The notes beneath the pieces were generated by a model that was not told the DNA's origin, did not search any database, and saw only the letters and a program-made list of their open reading frames with translations. From Progne subis subis (Eukaryota > Chordata > Aves > Passeriformes > Hirundinidae), in NCBI GenBank assembly GCA_022316685.1, contig JAKJHU010000005.1:11758707-11822706 (forward strand): 64,000 nucleotides of DNA. Reading direction: 5' to 3'. Both the position numbers and the translations under genes were made by a program. How positions within the stretch are numbered: the stretch's first letter is position 1; every line of letters starts with the position of its first letter. Shown here piece after piece: positions 38,801 to 51,200 of the stretch.

Positions 38801-39400
38801 CCACTTTGTTAGTTAATTTCAGCAATGCTTTTAAGCTGCTGATTGCCAGAAGCTGGGACAATTCACAGAGGAGAGAATCACTCAGTTCTTTCTGCTGTGG
38901 CTTTTATATTTTTTCACCAGGCAGCTACTGGCAGGTGTTGGAGACAGGATATTAAGTTAAACGAAATTCTTGTCTGACCCCATAGGGCAGTTCTTTCAGT
39001 TTTATTTAGAGCCATATCTCAGCAGTGGTAGCATCTGTAGCCTGATCCATTTCCCAGTTAAAAGAACATGTTGCAACTCACTTAAAAGCAAATGCAGTCT
39101 TAAATTACACATACAGAAGCTAAAAGTAGCTTCAGCTTAAATTAAAGGGTATGCTTTCCCAGAGGGGCAGCCAGCTCTGGTCACCCAGAATGAGCCTTTT
39201 CCTGTGTGGGAGATTCTTTTTTAAGGCCGTATCTACTTATGCCAAAACATTTCCTGATTCAGAGGCTGTGCTAATGCAGGCAAAAATGGAAAGGTGACGC
39301 ATTACACACTGCTACACTGCTATTACCCACTATTTAAACAAATATTATTTTTTTGGACCTATGGAGGTTTGTGGGTTTGCTTCTTGGTTGTGGGTGTGGT

Positions 39401-39443
<43 letters not shown>

Positions 39444-40229
39444 CCCCCCCCCTTCTTTTTTCTTCATTTTAAAGACTGAGCAGGCTTTTGGCAGGAGGAT
39501 AATAAGGACTCCAGAAGGAATTCAACATGATGCTTTTTTATCATGCTGCCAGGGTTTCATGGCAAAGACAGGGCTGTAGAAAACATTTTCAGTTTTGGTT
39601 CACAATAACACCTATCATCTGCTTGCATGTGGGACTCCAGTGAGGAGCTGCACAAATGTTTTGTGCCAGCCAGACAAAGCGGAGGTGACTTAAATGGCAG
39701 ATTACTGCATCTGTAAGAAAATGCTTGGGTAGGAGGCAGCCACCTGGACTAACAATTATTTTTGTAACAGACACTCTCAGCAGAAAAGGTTTTTTAGGTC
39801 ATTTGCAAAGTCTAGGAAGAAGGGGAGGAGAGGAGAGATGGGGCAAGAGTTAGGTCAAAGTTGGATAGCATTTTCAGAAGCAGAGAACTGAATTCAAAAG
39901 CCTGCCCTTGGATAAGTGTGCGGCACCTTTGTTGGGTCTGTTCCTAAAACTGCAAGACAATAACTAGAAAGGCTTTAATGTGAGGAAGCCAACCTCAGAT
40001 ACAGAAATGTCTCTCAGGGTTAACATGCCTGTACAGGTCTAAATTAGCAATAATGTGACCCAGAGGAGAATGCATAGTACAGATCTCCCTGTTTAACTTT
40101 TCCTGCCCTCTCTCTTCTGAAAGTTATTCACACATTTTTCTTTATGTTTCTATACACTAACTTCAGAGTTTCATTTGTTGCTCCGTTTGCACTTCACCTC
40201 TTGGGTGTATTTTGTTTCTGTTGTTCCAT
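35831..40229. other. Unique non-coding DNA
   Basis: Contains the T/C tract at 39.4 kb and a T-rich stretch with TTTTG units near 37501-37543. No gene recognised; the 108-residue plus frame at 37012-37338 has no visible domain. Confidence 0.5.
39403..39452. repeat. (T)41(C)9 tract
   Basis: Forty-one T followed by nine C, giving artefact poly-Phe and poly-Pro frames. Confidence 0.95.
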
Positions 40230-40480
40230 TGTGCTGGCTAAATAATGCAGGAAGACTAATAAATTCAAATATGATTTCTGATTGGTTTAGCATCAGTTTA
40301 ACTATCTAGAATAATTAAGTGTTATTGGATAGTTTATATGATGAGTCCGTGGTGTTTAGACTAGAAAATAATAAAATGCACTCAATTGATTAAGCTCTTT
40401 GTAGGAGTCTAAGAATTAGCATACTGTCTAATGGCAAATAATTTATAATTACCAAGAAGAGCTGATAAAAGGGTTCAGTG
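40230..40480. promoter_or_regulatory. Candidate conserved non-coding block, ATTA-rich
   Basis: Dense ATTA/TAAT cores (for example AATAATTAAG, CAATTGATTAAG, ATAATTTATAATTACC) in non-repetitive sequence. It resembles vertebrate conserved enhancers by composition and motif density. Not tested by alignment. Confidence 0.25.
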
Positions 40481-43141
40481 CTATCGACTGCCTGACTTGA
40501 TAACCTTGATCAGCATCTTCATTAAAAGAGAAGTCCTAGCTTGAGCATAACTCTGCAAAAGACATGAGATTACTTTAACACTTTGTCTCTTGAATGGGAT
40601 GCTGCTGTTTTGACAGGCAGTCCCAAAGTGCTGCCTTTGGAGACCACACATGCTCCAGATTGAGGGGCATGTTGCTAGGCTGTCTGGCAACACGTTCCCA
40701 AGTGGAAGTTTTCCCTGCAAGGAAAATCTCTGTTTTGAAACTAAGTAGTACAGGGTATGTATAAAGCAACTCACTGCAAGATTTTGGCCTGCACTTCATT
40801 AACTACACTTGTCAGAGTAGGAAGATGAGTTCTGCAGTGGTATTTGCTATACTCTGTAGACTGTAGTTGGAGACACAGTCTGGTTCCTTTCACACATTTC
40901 TCTGAAGTGGCAGCTGTTGGAGCCACATTTAAGGTTAGAGATAACTTGTAGAGATATAGGAATGAGTAGATCACAGCTCTTGGGGTACACCTGTAGACAC
41001 TTGATCTTTTCTAAACTGGAGAAAGGTGAATAAGCGTGACTTTCATGGAGAGGGAAACGTACTGCATGGAAACTGAAAGACAATGGTATGCTAGGAAGGT
41101 TGACAGCTCTGCCATTTAAATGTCTCTTTTCAAGCACATTCCCCATTCCCATGGCTTAGTTATGGCTGGCGAGTTCTCATTTAGTTTAGAGTTGCCCCCA
41201 TCTCTGACTGACAGCATTGAAACAAACTTCAGCTTGTTCTCTTGTTCTGATGACGTGTGTCTGGGCACACCAGCTCTCTGCTCTGCCCCACACCCTCTCT
41301 AGTGAGCAGAGAGATCTAGTTAAGTGTTTCACACATGAGCAGAGTAAGAAGAACCTGTGGCTGTCTCTGGTGCATAATGGATTTGCCACAGCCACAGATT
41401 TCAAGTCAAAAATACAATGAACTTAAATGTTTTCATGCAAAGACTTTGGCATGCAGAACGGGATAAAGATGATGAAGGAGGGCAAGTCCTTGGTGGGTTG
41501 AGGAGTGTTATAAATGCATCCTTTTAATATATATATATTTTTTAATTGACAGGGATAAATATCACTGTTTTTAGAAGCTAGAAAACTTGGATTGTTACCC
41601 TCTGTTGTTGAAATTTTAAGATATTCAAAATGGACCCTTTGAATGTGTCATCCCTTCTGCCCTTGTTCTGGCACAGCAGAACAATTGGTTGGTTTGAATG
41701 CTTGCCTCTAGCCATGCTCTCTTCAATCATCTAGTCCAAGATTCTTGCAGTCAGGTCAGAGATGGAGCTTTGCAGAATACCTTTCATGGTTTTGAAGACA
41801 GTTCGTAGGAGCACTGTGCTCAGGTGACATTTATGTCTGGACACTCAACAGACACTGATAGGAATGGGAATTGCTGTCACTCTATGCACGGAAATGGCTG
41901 TTTCCCCCATATATTCACTGTGCTTGTGAGATGTCACTTTAGAAAGGCTGAAGTTATGATGATGAACTGTCTAACAAACCAGTGCAGCAAATCATGTAGC
42001 AGCAAAAGTGCTTTGCTAAGAAATAGAACAATTCTCATTTTCAAAAATAAATTTGCACTGGTTTTAACACTAGAATGCAGTAGTTTGAATGTATCTTATG
42101 TGTTGCAAGGTGTTAGTCTGAATGAGTGAGCAGAGGCTGGTTTTGTTTCATTCTAAGATGATAAAACTTCTCATGTTTCTGCTAAAAAAAAAAAAAAGCT
42201 TCAGAGACCTCATGGGAAACTCACATTTCTATAAATGAGAAATTTAAAGTAAACTTGGAAGTTGAAACTTTCAAACTTGAAAGTTTCAAATCTCCTTAAA
42301 TCTTTGAGTTTTACATTTGTCTAACCGTACTGCAGTATAATTCTAATTTATATAGTAAAGCAATTCAGCACATATACAGCAAATCCTTAAAATATCTTCA
42401 AAATAATGGTACTAGCTTGTCATAATATAGAAAAGTCTATGACAATAACATGCACACATAGTATACTACTGATACTAATAGTAAAAACTAACTGTTTTGG
42501 TTGGATTCAGATTCCTAAACTCATGTTGTCTGAAGGAGTTTGGAACACAGAGAAGGTAGGAGTTCACATGAAGGAACTATAATATCTAATAATCAGGATT
42601 CTTCCTGTTCTTGGAATGTCTGTTTTGATCATATTTGCTCTTGCAGTTTATTTGGAAAATACCTCACTAAAGGTCACTCTGTGGATAGCATCCAAATATT
42701 TGGCATTTGCAATTGGTTCTGTTCTCATTGGTCATATCAGAGATGTCTTGTATTCTGTTTCCCAGACAAAATGAACTAACAGATCTTGTCTGAGATCCTT
42801 GGGATGAAAATTCTCCTGAGCTAGTCATGCTAGGCTCCCTTTTTGCACACATATAGGCAGTTCCAGAATATGAAACATGACCCCTTAAACAGATATCTAA
42901 CAGCTCTGCTAATGCACATTTAACAGTCTGCTTTCTTCCTTTATCTGCAAAGGGATCACAGAGTGACTAGCTTGGATGTTGATGTTCACATTGTGGAAGT
43001 CTAAGCCAGATAAGAGAAATACCACTCTGGGTGGGTACAAATTTGATTACATTCATAGTTGAGAGTGCTGTAAAAATATTTTACCTGAAACTTTATTGTG
43101 CTTATAAACTGGACATGGTAGAATTGTGAACAACTCTCTAG
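40481..43141. other. Unique non-coding DNA
   Basis: No recognised gene. The minus frames at 40481-40799 and 40847-41152 have no visible domain. A fragment near 41707-41740 resembles the reverse complement of a CR1 3' end over about 16 bases only, too little to call. Confidence 0.45.
42262..42289. repeat. Perfect inverted repeat, 13-bp arms
   Basis: The arms TTGAAACTTTCAA (42262-42274) and TTGAAAGTTTCAA (42277-42289) are exact reverse complements separated by two bases. Each arm is also almost its own palindrome, so the pair also reads as a direct repeat with one mismatch. It could form a hairpin or cruciform, or be a composite binding site. Confidence 0.85.
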
Positions 43142-43395
43142 TGAAGAGTGATAGCCTAATACACAGCAGGACTGAGTTCAAGTAAAGTAGATTTCATCTC
43201 TGACCTCAGGCAGGTCACTTGAAGTCGGTTTCCCTGAAAGGAAGAGATGCTTAACAGAGCTTGTCTGTCTCACAAGAATTTTGCTGTGATTAATACAATG
43301 GGGGCTGTGGGCAAGAATTCGCATATCTGAAATACACTGATGTGCCATCTCAGAATGGAAGAAAAGTGATCCAGCCTTTGAAAATGTTAGCACCC
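43142..43395 (+). mobile_element. MIR-type SINE remnant
   Basis: The order of segments matches MIR elements: a region like ACTGAGTTCAAG (43170-43181), then CTGACCTCAGGCAGGTCACTT (43199-43219) corresponding to the conserved MIR core, a GTTTCCCT segment (43228-43235), a TGTCTCACA segment (43266-43274) and a TTTGAAAATGTTAGCA tail (43377-43392). Divergence is high, as expected of an ancient amniote SINE. It abuts the minus-strand CR1 fragment, so the exact border is uncertain. Confidence 0.6.
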
Positions 43396-44090
43396 ACTAT
43401 TGCCTCTCTCTTAAGTTGGAAACCTCTCCTGATAACCATGACCTTTCAAAGATGATCAAGACTGGCCTCACAATGACACTGGTCAGCTCCCTGAGCATTT
43501 GTCCCATCAGATTCCAGGGACATGTGTATGCCATTTGTGGGCCATAAGTGTACCCTATTTCCTTCACAAAGACTAAGTTTTCCTTTCTATGGAGCTTCCT
43601 CCTGCCCTCCAGTGTGTGAGATACTGAATGCAAGCTGTTAAAAGAGATGCAGAAGTCATGGTGAATTTGACTTTCTTTGTGGTGTTTTGTAAAGATCCAC
43701 AGTCCCATTCAGTAGCAGGCTCATATTTTCCCTAGTATTCCTCTTGCTGCTGGTGTAGCTGTATCAGCTTTTCTTGTTGCCCTTCATGTAATTTTTCAGA
43801 CTAAGATCCCTTTGGCTTTCATAATCTCATCTCTGCAGAATTGCACAGTGTCTTTATTCCTCATGGGTTGCCTGATCCCTGTTTTCCCTCTCTTGTATAC
43901 TTCCTTGTGCTGGGTTTTTGTCAGGACCAAATTAAGCATCCCTGAAGGCCTCCTATCACCTTTAGTCTGCAGGGCAGAATGAGATATTCTAGCTATTGGA
44001 AGATATAGCCCTTGAAAATCAATTAGGTCTCCTGGGCCCCTCATCTCTCTGGGACTGTTTCCTTGGGATGCTTCCAAGTAGGTCTGTGAA
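43396..44090 (-). mobile_element. CR1 LINE ORF2 fragment (linker and N-terminal part of reverse transcriptase)
   Basis: On the minus strand two frames (43796-44077 and 43397-43708), with a shift between them, read in order as avian CR1 ORF2. The first holds LNLVLTKTQHKEVYK-like and DTVQFCRDEIMKAK segments. The bridge between the frames reads SSKRNTREN (around 43730). The second holds LRELTSVIVRPVLIIFERSW and SGEV, the stretch just before the reverse-transcriptase fingers. The polymerase core itself is absent: sequence stops being CR1-like at the SINE border. Stops and frameshifts show that it is dead. Much older than the LTRs judging by decay. Confidence 0.82.
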
Positions 44091-44499
44091 CCAAATCCTT
44101 CCTCCTAGAGTCCATGGTTGTGACCCTGTTTTTTGCTTTGTTTCCTTCCATTAGTATTCTGAACTCTAACCTGTTTCATTTTATGAACTTATGAAGCTGG
44201 GGTAGATAATTATTTTTCATTTTTTAATAGAAATTTAGCTGATGCATATTTTCTAGTCCATGACTGACCTCTACCTCCATTTTCCATTGCTGTATTGGGA
44301 CTGTACATGGATTTACCCTGCAATAACATTGGAGTAGTTCTACAGGATCAAATTACTTAGAATAAATCTGACCTGATGTGAGAATCATTCTCCTCAGACC
44401 CTGTAGCAGAGCTAACACTTCTATTACACAGTCTTCTGAAGGATTCTCTGAAATTGTTTTGTGCCTGGACTACTTTTACTTTATTAAGGGAATGAAATA
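44091..44499. other. Unique non-coding DNA
   Basis: Flanks the CR1 fragment. CR1 similarity fades out gradually near 44090; nothing else recognised. Confidence 0.45.
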
Positions 44500-44930
44500 A
44501 TACATCTTTACCAACTCCTCAATGTCCTTTATATTAACAAAGCATGCATTATTTTATCTCTGTCTAATTAATACCCTGTTTAATAGGTATCTCACTTCAT
44601 GTTAGGTTTCTGTATTCTTAAGAATTTTTACTAATTTAATTGAGAGCAGTCTCAAATTAATTGTATAATTAATCTTGTCAAATTAGGTAACATTCATACA
44701 GCACCTTATTAAAGAAACTTGAATATTTTAAATTACCATGCAATTAGGCATTAATAAAGAAGTTCTTCCTCTGTATTGTTCTGCTTTATATCACAAAGAA
44801 GGTAATTGCAATATAAATTGCAATATAAAAGCTAAGTTCTATAGTACATTAATAATTAGATACACATTATTCCCCACTGAAGCTTTTTCTCTTATTAATT
44901 CAATTGTAGAATGGATAAGCCTTTTATAAA
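44500..44930. promoter_or_regulatory. Candidate conserved non-coding block with homeodomain-type cores
   Basis: Many TAATTA/ATTAAT cores in about 400 bases (for example near 44565, 44635, 44656, 44668). It also contains a perfect tandem dimer of the 12-bp unit ATTGCAATATAA (44805-44816 and 44817-44828), whose TTGCAATA part resembles a C/EBP half site. High motif density without microsatellite character suggests a distal regulatory element, unproven. Confidence 0.27.
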
Positions 44931-47779
44931 ACAGGAATGATAGCCCCCCCAAAAATACTAGGAATGAACTATTGTGCTGATGCCTGAACAACAGGATGGC
45001 TAGAACCTGAGCTCTTGTTTGAGTGATGTCTCAGAAAAGCGTGTTTCTGAGAAACATAATGCTGTGCTGCAAGCAGCTTAAAGACTTTTGTGGATGTGGA
45101 AAATTTCATTTGCATCTCATGTTTGGGAATAAGTGTGTGCCTCTATTTCTTGACTGAAAGGGAAGAGGTGGGCTCTCTGACATGCTCCTATGGATTACAG
45201 AGGACAGCAGCCTCCTCGTAGAGCCTGAAAGAGGTGCCCCAGACACCCCTGGAGGTGACCATGAGACTGATGTGCAGGACAAGGGAATTGGAGGTGGCGG
45301 CGGTGATGTGGGAGAGAAGGGTGGGCGGGCTAAGGAGAGGGGAATGGATAATGAGAAGTGATATCAATTTTTAATGAATATATGGAAATTGTACTCAAGG
45401 TCAGAAAACCCAAATACTATATTATATCTGTGGGTGCCAAAGAGATTTTCATTTATATAATGTATTGGTCTAGTATTTTAAATCCTTAATCTTAATGCCT
45501 GTAGTTGTGTATACTAAAAGTGTCCATTAGATTAAATACTTGAGGCACAAGAAATCATCCACGCATGAATCCTGAATGAGTAAAACAGCATTTCACATAG
45601 GGACATATGCTTAGTATAATGTGTGGGATACAATAAATTGCAGTGTCAGCCTTATATGTAGAATAGTCTGTTCTGATAAATTCAAAGTTACTGCTGAGAG
45701 GGAAAGCCATAAACCAGCAGGATGAAATCTGCTGTCACCAAACAGCAAACATTACTGGCCTCTTACAGGTGCATCACATGGGAGTTCACAAAATTGTCTC
45801 TGTGAACACACTCTACCATGGGGCAGTGTATTACCTGTCCTGAGCAGATGACCATACAAGGCAAGGCTGGGAAGTGCAGTTTCTTCCCCCTCCTTTTTCT
45901 TTCAGCCTTCCTCTCCCTCTTCCACAAGTAAATTCACCCCTGGATTACGTGGAAGTGCACTGAGCCGCTGTCTTTGGTATACATTTGAAAAAACTCTGTA
46001 ATACCTTTCTCTAGCTCCCTCAAGCAGAGTTTTATGAATAACAGCTCATCTGGTTTTTTTTTGTTGTTGTTTTTTGGTGGGGGTTTTTTGTTTGTTTGTT
46101 TATTTGTTTTTTATTTACACAATTGAACAGGAGAAATGTGTTTTAAAATAAAACAGAGCATTGTGTATATGCCATTTAAAGCAAAGTGGGGAGAGGGAGG
46201 CAGGGAGAAGGTGTTGAACTGAAACATTGCATTCAGCCTGAAACTAAGCTTTCCCATTTGCTAGTTGAGGCTAGACCTTTCTCATTGTCTTTTTATTTAG
46301 CTCTCTTTTTCCACAGAAAAAGCCTATTTCAGAACAGAAATCCATGTTCATTTTGAAATCTTACAAAAAAAGTCATCCTTAATTTTTCTTGGCTGAGACT
46401 AATCACCAAATGTGATCAACATTTGCAAATAGGACTTATCCTCCTCTTCTGTCCAGAAGCTGTTGCTTCTTCTTGGTCTCTGTCACTTTCTTTTGTTTTA
46501 ATTGTCTTCTTTTTTTCCCTTGTTTTTTTCTTTTTCCCTCTTTAATGATGAAGCTGGCATTGAACACTTTCTGCCTAGCTCTGCCCTTAGGTTCGTTCCT
46601 ATTATCCCTACGGCCAGCTACTAGACTGATTAGATTAGCTGATCTCTGGAATGGGGATCCATGCTGACACTTTGTGTTTGTTTTGGGAAAATGGGATGTT
46701 CATAAGATACAATATCAAAGAAACCTTTTCCTGCTTACTCCTTTTGAGGACAGAAGCTTCCCAGATTTGTTCTTGGGTAATAGGGATAATAAGACATCTA
46801 GTTGGTGCAGACAATGTGTAATAGTTCAAAAGACCATTAAAACCTAAGAGGATAGGCAAATCTGCGAGATGCAAGGTTGGGAAAGCCTGCAAGTTCTTTT
46901 TTTTCCAACAGAAGTGTGTTAGATAAGATGAGCTGCTGCTGAACACTGATAAAAACTACAACAAGAATTCCAGGACTTCATTGCTCAGCAGCAGTTTGCT
47001 GCCAACCTGAGGAGTGAGTGGCATGAGGAGATGGCTTCTGAAGACAAGTGGGAGAAAAAAAAAAAGCGATTAGCACAACATGTTGAGAAAGACAACTTCA
47101 AAGTTTTAAGCACAAATGCTGTTTTTTTCACTGTAATAGCAAAAATATCACACACTGTGAAAATCTAATGTGCTACACATCCATGTAGTTTGAGTGAGTA
47201 ATTGCTGTGGGAGTGACATTGCCATTACCTGGTAACTTTTGGACAGTCAAACACTGAGCAGGAACTATGTGTTCACTGCAGAATGCAATGCTGGGAAGGT
47301 ATCATGTTGGACTTCATCCATCACTTTCAGCCTGAACATAAACTAAAGGCAGCAAAACTTGTATTTTTACAAGCATATGAGCCCTTTGCAACTCTATCTG
47401 CCCCCTTAAAGGAGTGTGAGATGTAATGTTTGTCTGTTGCTGGTGATATTTTTCTTTATAATTCAGCATGATTTGAATCAGATGGAGTTCATTTCTTGCT
47501 GCTTTTTTGCAGAGCTGTCATCCTGATTTGTTTGTGGGTTGTTGTTTCAGGGTTTATTTTTGCCGGGTATAATGGTATCTGAATAACCCTTATGCATTCC
47601 TTCTCCCCCACATAATCTGTAATATTGGCCATTCTGCACTGCTCTACTTCTCTTGGAGGTTTGACTTCAGTCCTGTCAGACACGCTGCTCAACCTGTCAC
47701 TGCCCTCCTGCTGGCAAGACTGACAACACCAGACTCATCACATCTTACCCTCCAAAGCCGGGGAGGGGGGCAGAAAATG
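44931..47779. other. Unique non-coding DNA
   Basis: Includes a modestly GC-rich stretch at 45170-45350 with GGTGGCGGCGG and GGGTGGGCGGG segments, but no exon-like frame. A T/G-rich low-complexity stretch lies at 46058-46115. No gene recognised. Confidence 0.5.
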
Positions 47780-48240
47780 TCCCAGAAATGTATTTCTTCT
47801 GTTGTTTTTATTAAAATCAATCTTGCTCACCTGCAGGGTTTCTTTTTATTCTTTTAAACATTTTTCCCCTCACAGTCATTCCACATTATCGTTCAATGTT
47901 AATAAAACTGATTGCTTGCAGTGAGGAGAAAAAAAATGCTTTTTATCAGGTGTGTATTAGCAGAACATGCTGAGTGCAATTGCTGCCTCTTGCAGTTAGT
48001 CATTTGTTTCTTATGGCTCCTCTCCCTCCTCCCCAACATCTCACCTTTAAAGTAAATGGATCTTGGGAAGAGAAACCTGAACACAGATGCCAAGCCCTGG
48101 AGTTGTACTGCAGTCAATTGGATCACAGAGTGCGCCTGTTTCCTTAGGGCCCGGAGCTGACCCATTTCTAGGCTGGGACTTGGACTTGGGCTTGTCTTGA
48201 ATCCTTCAAGCCTTTGTGCTGCTGGCCACACAATCCAACC
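47780..48240. promoter_or_regulatory. Candidate conserved non-coding block
   Basis: Non-repetitive sequence with a CACCTG E-box near 47830, a TCACCTTT T-box-like site near 48042 and a moderately GC-rich end. A 110-residue minus frame (47899-48231) overlaps it, with no recognisable domain; the frame is treated as chance. Call by texture only. Confidence 0.2.
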
Positions 48241-51200
48241 TCATTAATTGCGAGTGTCAGGATCAGTTCTGAAGTGCAGGGAAATATACAGTAAACAGGA
48301 CAAATTTATATAAATATTCAGACTTCCTTCAAGTTTTTTGGAAGCAAGATTTTTCGTGGAGTGTTTGAAAATACAAGAAAGCTCCTCCACTGAAAACAAC
48401 CCCTAGATTTATAATTTCTTTAAGACATGGATCTAGAGAAAAACTCATATTCATGTTCAAGTAATTAGCTTAAATGTTATCCAATTTTGTGATATACACA
48501 GAAAAAAATATTTGAGTTTAGGTTACCCTGGTTCTGAAACATTCAGAGATTGTGGTATTTAGGGAGGAATTGAAGTGATGCTGTGTAGTGCTTTCAGATC
48601 AGAGATAAGAGCAAAAAACTGAGCCTTGAGAGAGAACCTACCTATTTGTGTCACAATTAGATTCCTCCCCAGAGGCAATTCCCAGCACCTGCCAGAAAAG
48701 GAAAGGTTGCTTAGCCTCCGCCCTTTCATAAGACTCAAGAAAGTATGATGAAATTCTGTTTTGAGCATCAGCAAGCACAGCACAGTGAGCTTTTTTGACA
48801 AGCAAGTAGGAGAGATGAAATGGTTGTATGGGAAATGTGTGCCTAGATGGATAAGATTATTATGGCATCGATGGATGGCCTGGGAGAAACAACATTTGCA
48901 AATTATTTTGAGGTGAACCGGTGAAGGCTTCACATGCCAAGTGTTGTGGAAAGCAGAAGGCTGATGTGGGTTTGGCTTTTTTCATGTACAGGCTTCCCAT
49001 GGACCTCTGGACATGTCACTGATTTTTCCTCTTCTGAGTGAAAATCAACCATATATGTAAAAAAAATGCCCCAGTTTCTAAGTTTCCATGTATGCTTCCA
49101 GAAGGAACTTTGGCTCACTCAGTTTTCCCACTAGAGACCTTGAAGTGGTCCAGTCCTACAGCTGCTGTTGAGCATAAACTCTGAGCTCTCTGCTGCTAAT
49201 CTGAACCATGGTCGTTTTCTGAGGAAATAGCATTTCTGCTTCCCCCAATTTCACAAAACATTCTTTTAAACAGAAAATGAGTCAGCACATACATTTTGCA
49301 GTCATATAGAGTAGATGCCCTGCCACAGAGTTGAATGGCCATCTCAAATTTGGTCTTTTCCTTCCCTCTCTTTCTCACTGTGACAGTTCCTTGTGACTCC
49401 AGCAACAGGACAGTCCTGGCTGCTCTCCCAGGCCCTCTCAAGAACATGTCTGCAGGGAACATGTCTGTGAAATGGTACAAGAAGGTCCAGCATGCAGCTT
49501 TCCTCCTGGACATTGCTGTAAATGAGAACTGGGAGGGGAGAATAGGGTTTTGGTCCTTTCCCAAATATTGTCATCTTTCCAAGAGTCTCAGCAGCAGCCT
49601 AGATTCTGCTCAGTATGGGTACAGTCCTGTTCAATATGGCACAAATGGAATACACCAGCCATACTGAGTCTTTATGGCCACTCAGACAAAGCCTGCATAT
49701 CATGAAGGATGCAAGGTCACTGAAGACACGTATAGTTCAGTAGAGGCTTCAGAATGAGTATTTCCCTTAGAGCAATTTGTGAATCTGCTTCAGTTTCTTT
49801 CAACATGTGTCTGTAGAAAGTGGTCTGGAGCATTGTCTCCACCAAGGATTTGGGGTACAATTTCATTACTCTTATTACTCTTATAGACATTTCATTACTC
49901 TTATTTAATTTCCTTCTTTGGTGGCAAAGGAAAGCATCTTTGAACCATTGTCATGGCGGTAGCTGCTTCCATAAAATTTTGGAGCTGTCTGCTCAGGACA
50001 GCATTAAACCAACACAGCAACAATCTAGGGTGCAATATGTCATATTAAATTCAAGTTAGCCCACTAAGCTTTCATCTTGGTACTCTTCACAATCTGCTGT
50101 CCTTCAGAAATGGCCCTGGTTGATGGAAGCTCCCTGAGACTGGCATGCACGTTCTGGGATTTCTCCCATACTGCAGGGCAGCAGAGAGTCCAGTGGAGCA
50201 GACAATATAATTTGCTTTGCTTAAAACCACCTGCTCCCAGCTGATTATGGGGTTTTTTTTTTTGTTTGTTTGTTTTTTTTTTGTTTGGTTTTGGTTTTTT
50301 TTTTTTTTTTTTTTTTTTGTTTTTTTTTTTTTTTGGTTTTGGTTTTGGTTTTTTTCCTGTGAAGATTTTATTTGGGGAGAGAGATATGAAGAACACAGGA
50401 GGGGGAGAATGAAAGGCAAACACCTTGACATTTCAGGGAACCTGAACCTTAAAGACAACAGTGATCTTCTTATGCATGAGAGACTTTACAGAACCATCAG
50501 TGTTTCTCACCATGCCACTACCAATTAAGGGCAGAGCAGTAAGCTCTGTGCTTTGCAGCACTATGCAGAGAGCAGGAGAATACCACCTGGGTTGCTGCTG
50601 CAAGGAAAAGCTGTTACTGAAAAAGATCTAAAGGGAAAGTATTAAATAGTTGGGGTTTGATAACTAGATTATTTATATTGGGGGTCTCACTGGGTAGGAT
50701 AAAAACCTCTTCCATTTTAAAGGTTAGGAAATGCCATCCAGCCTTAGATCAGCCCTGTTATGCTAGATAGAATAAGCACATACTAGGATACCAGCTGATT
50801 AGTTGACCTTGCAGTACTTCTTCTGTGGGCACACCAGAAGTGCTCAGTGAGAAAGCAAATAAACTGATGGATGATGAGGCAGGCTGAAAGGAAAGAAGGA
50901 GCATCCCCTCAAGGAATTTCACATATTTGTCATGAAATGTTAAGTAGTAAGGTTAGTCCAAGGCTCCAGAAGTCTCAATGCCACATGACTGAGCCCTTGT
51001 CATTTTTCTTTTTAATAGTTAGGAACTCAGGAGTGGAAGACTTTTGTTTTTGTTTTGTTTTGTTTTTTTAATTCCTGCCTTGATTCTAGAGAGCACCAAC
51101 TACTGAAAGCAACCCTCTAGAGAAAAAATATTGATTTCCCCCCTGTTCTTCATTCTGTTTGAACTCTACAACTTCCCCTAATTCCCCCAGGGAACAATTC

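Noticed and set aside
41707..41740. Possible minus-strand CR1 3' end (ATCATCTAGTCCAA)
   Set aside because: About 14 bases of similarity only, and the rest of the tail is absent.
47899..48231. 110-residue minus frame in a moderately GC-rich block
   Set aside because: Composition is not protein-like at the C-terminal half and no exon borders are visible; the block is better kept as a candidate non-coding element.
49335..49667. 110-residue plus frame with a hydrophobic N-terminus like a signal peptide
   Set aside because: No family resemblance and no splice or polyadenylation context; two minus frames overlap it.
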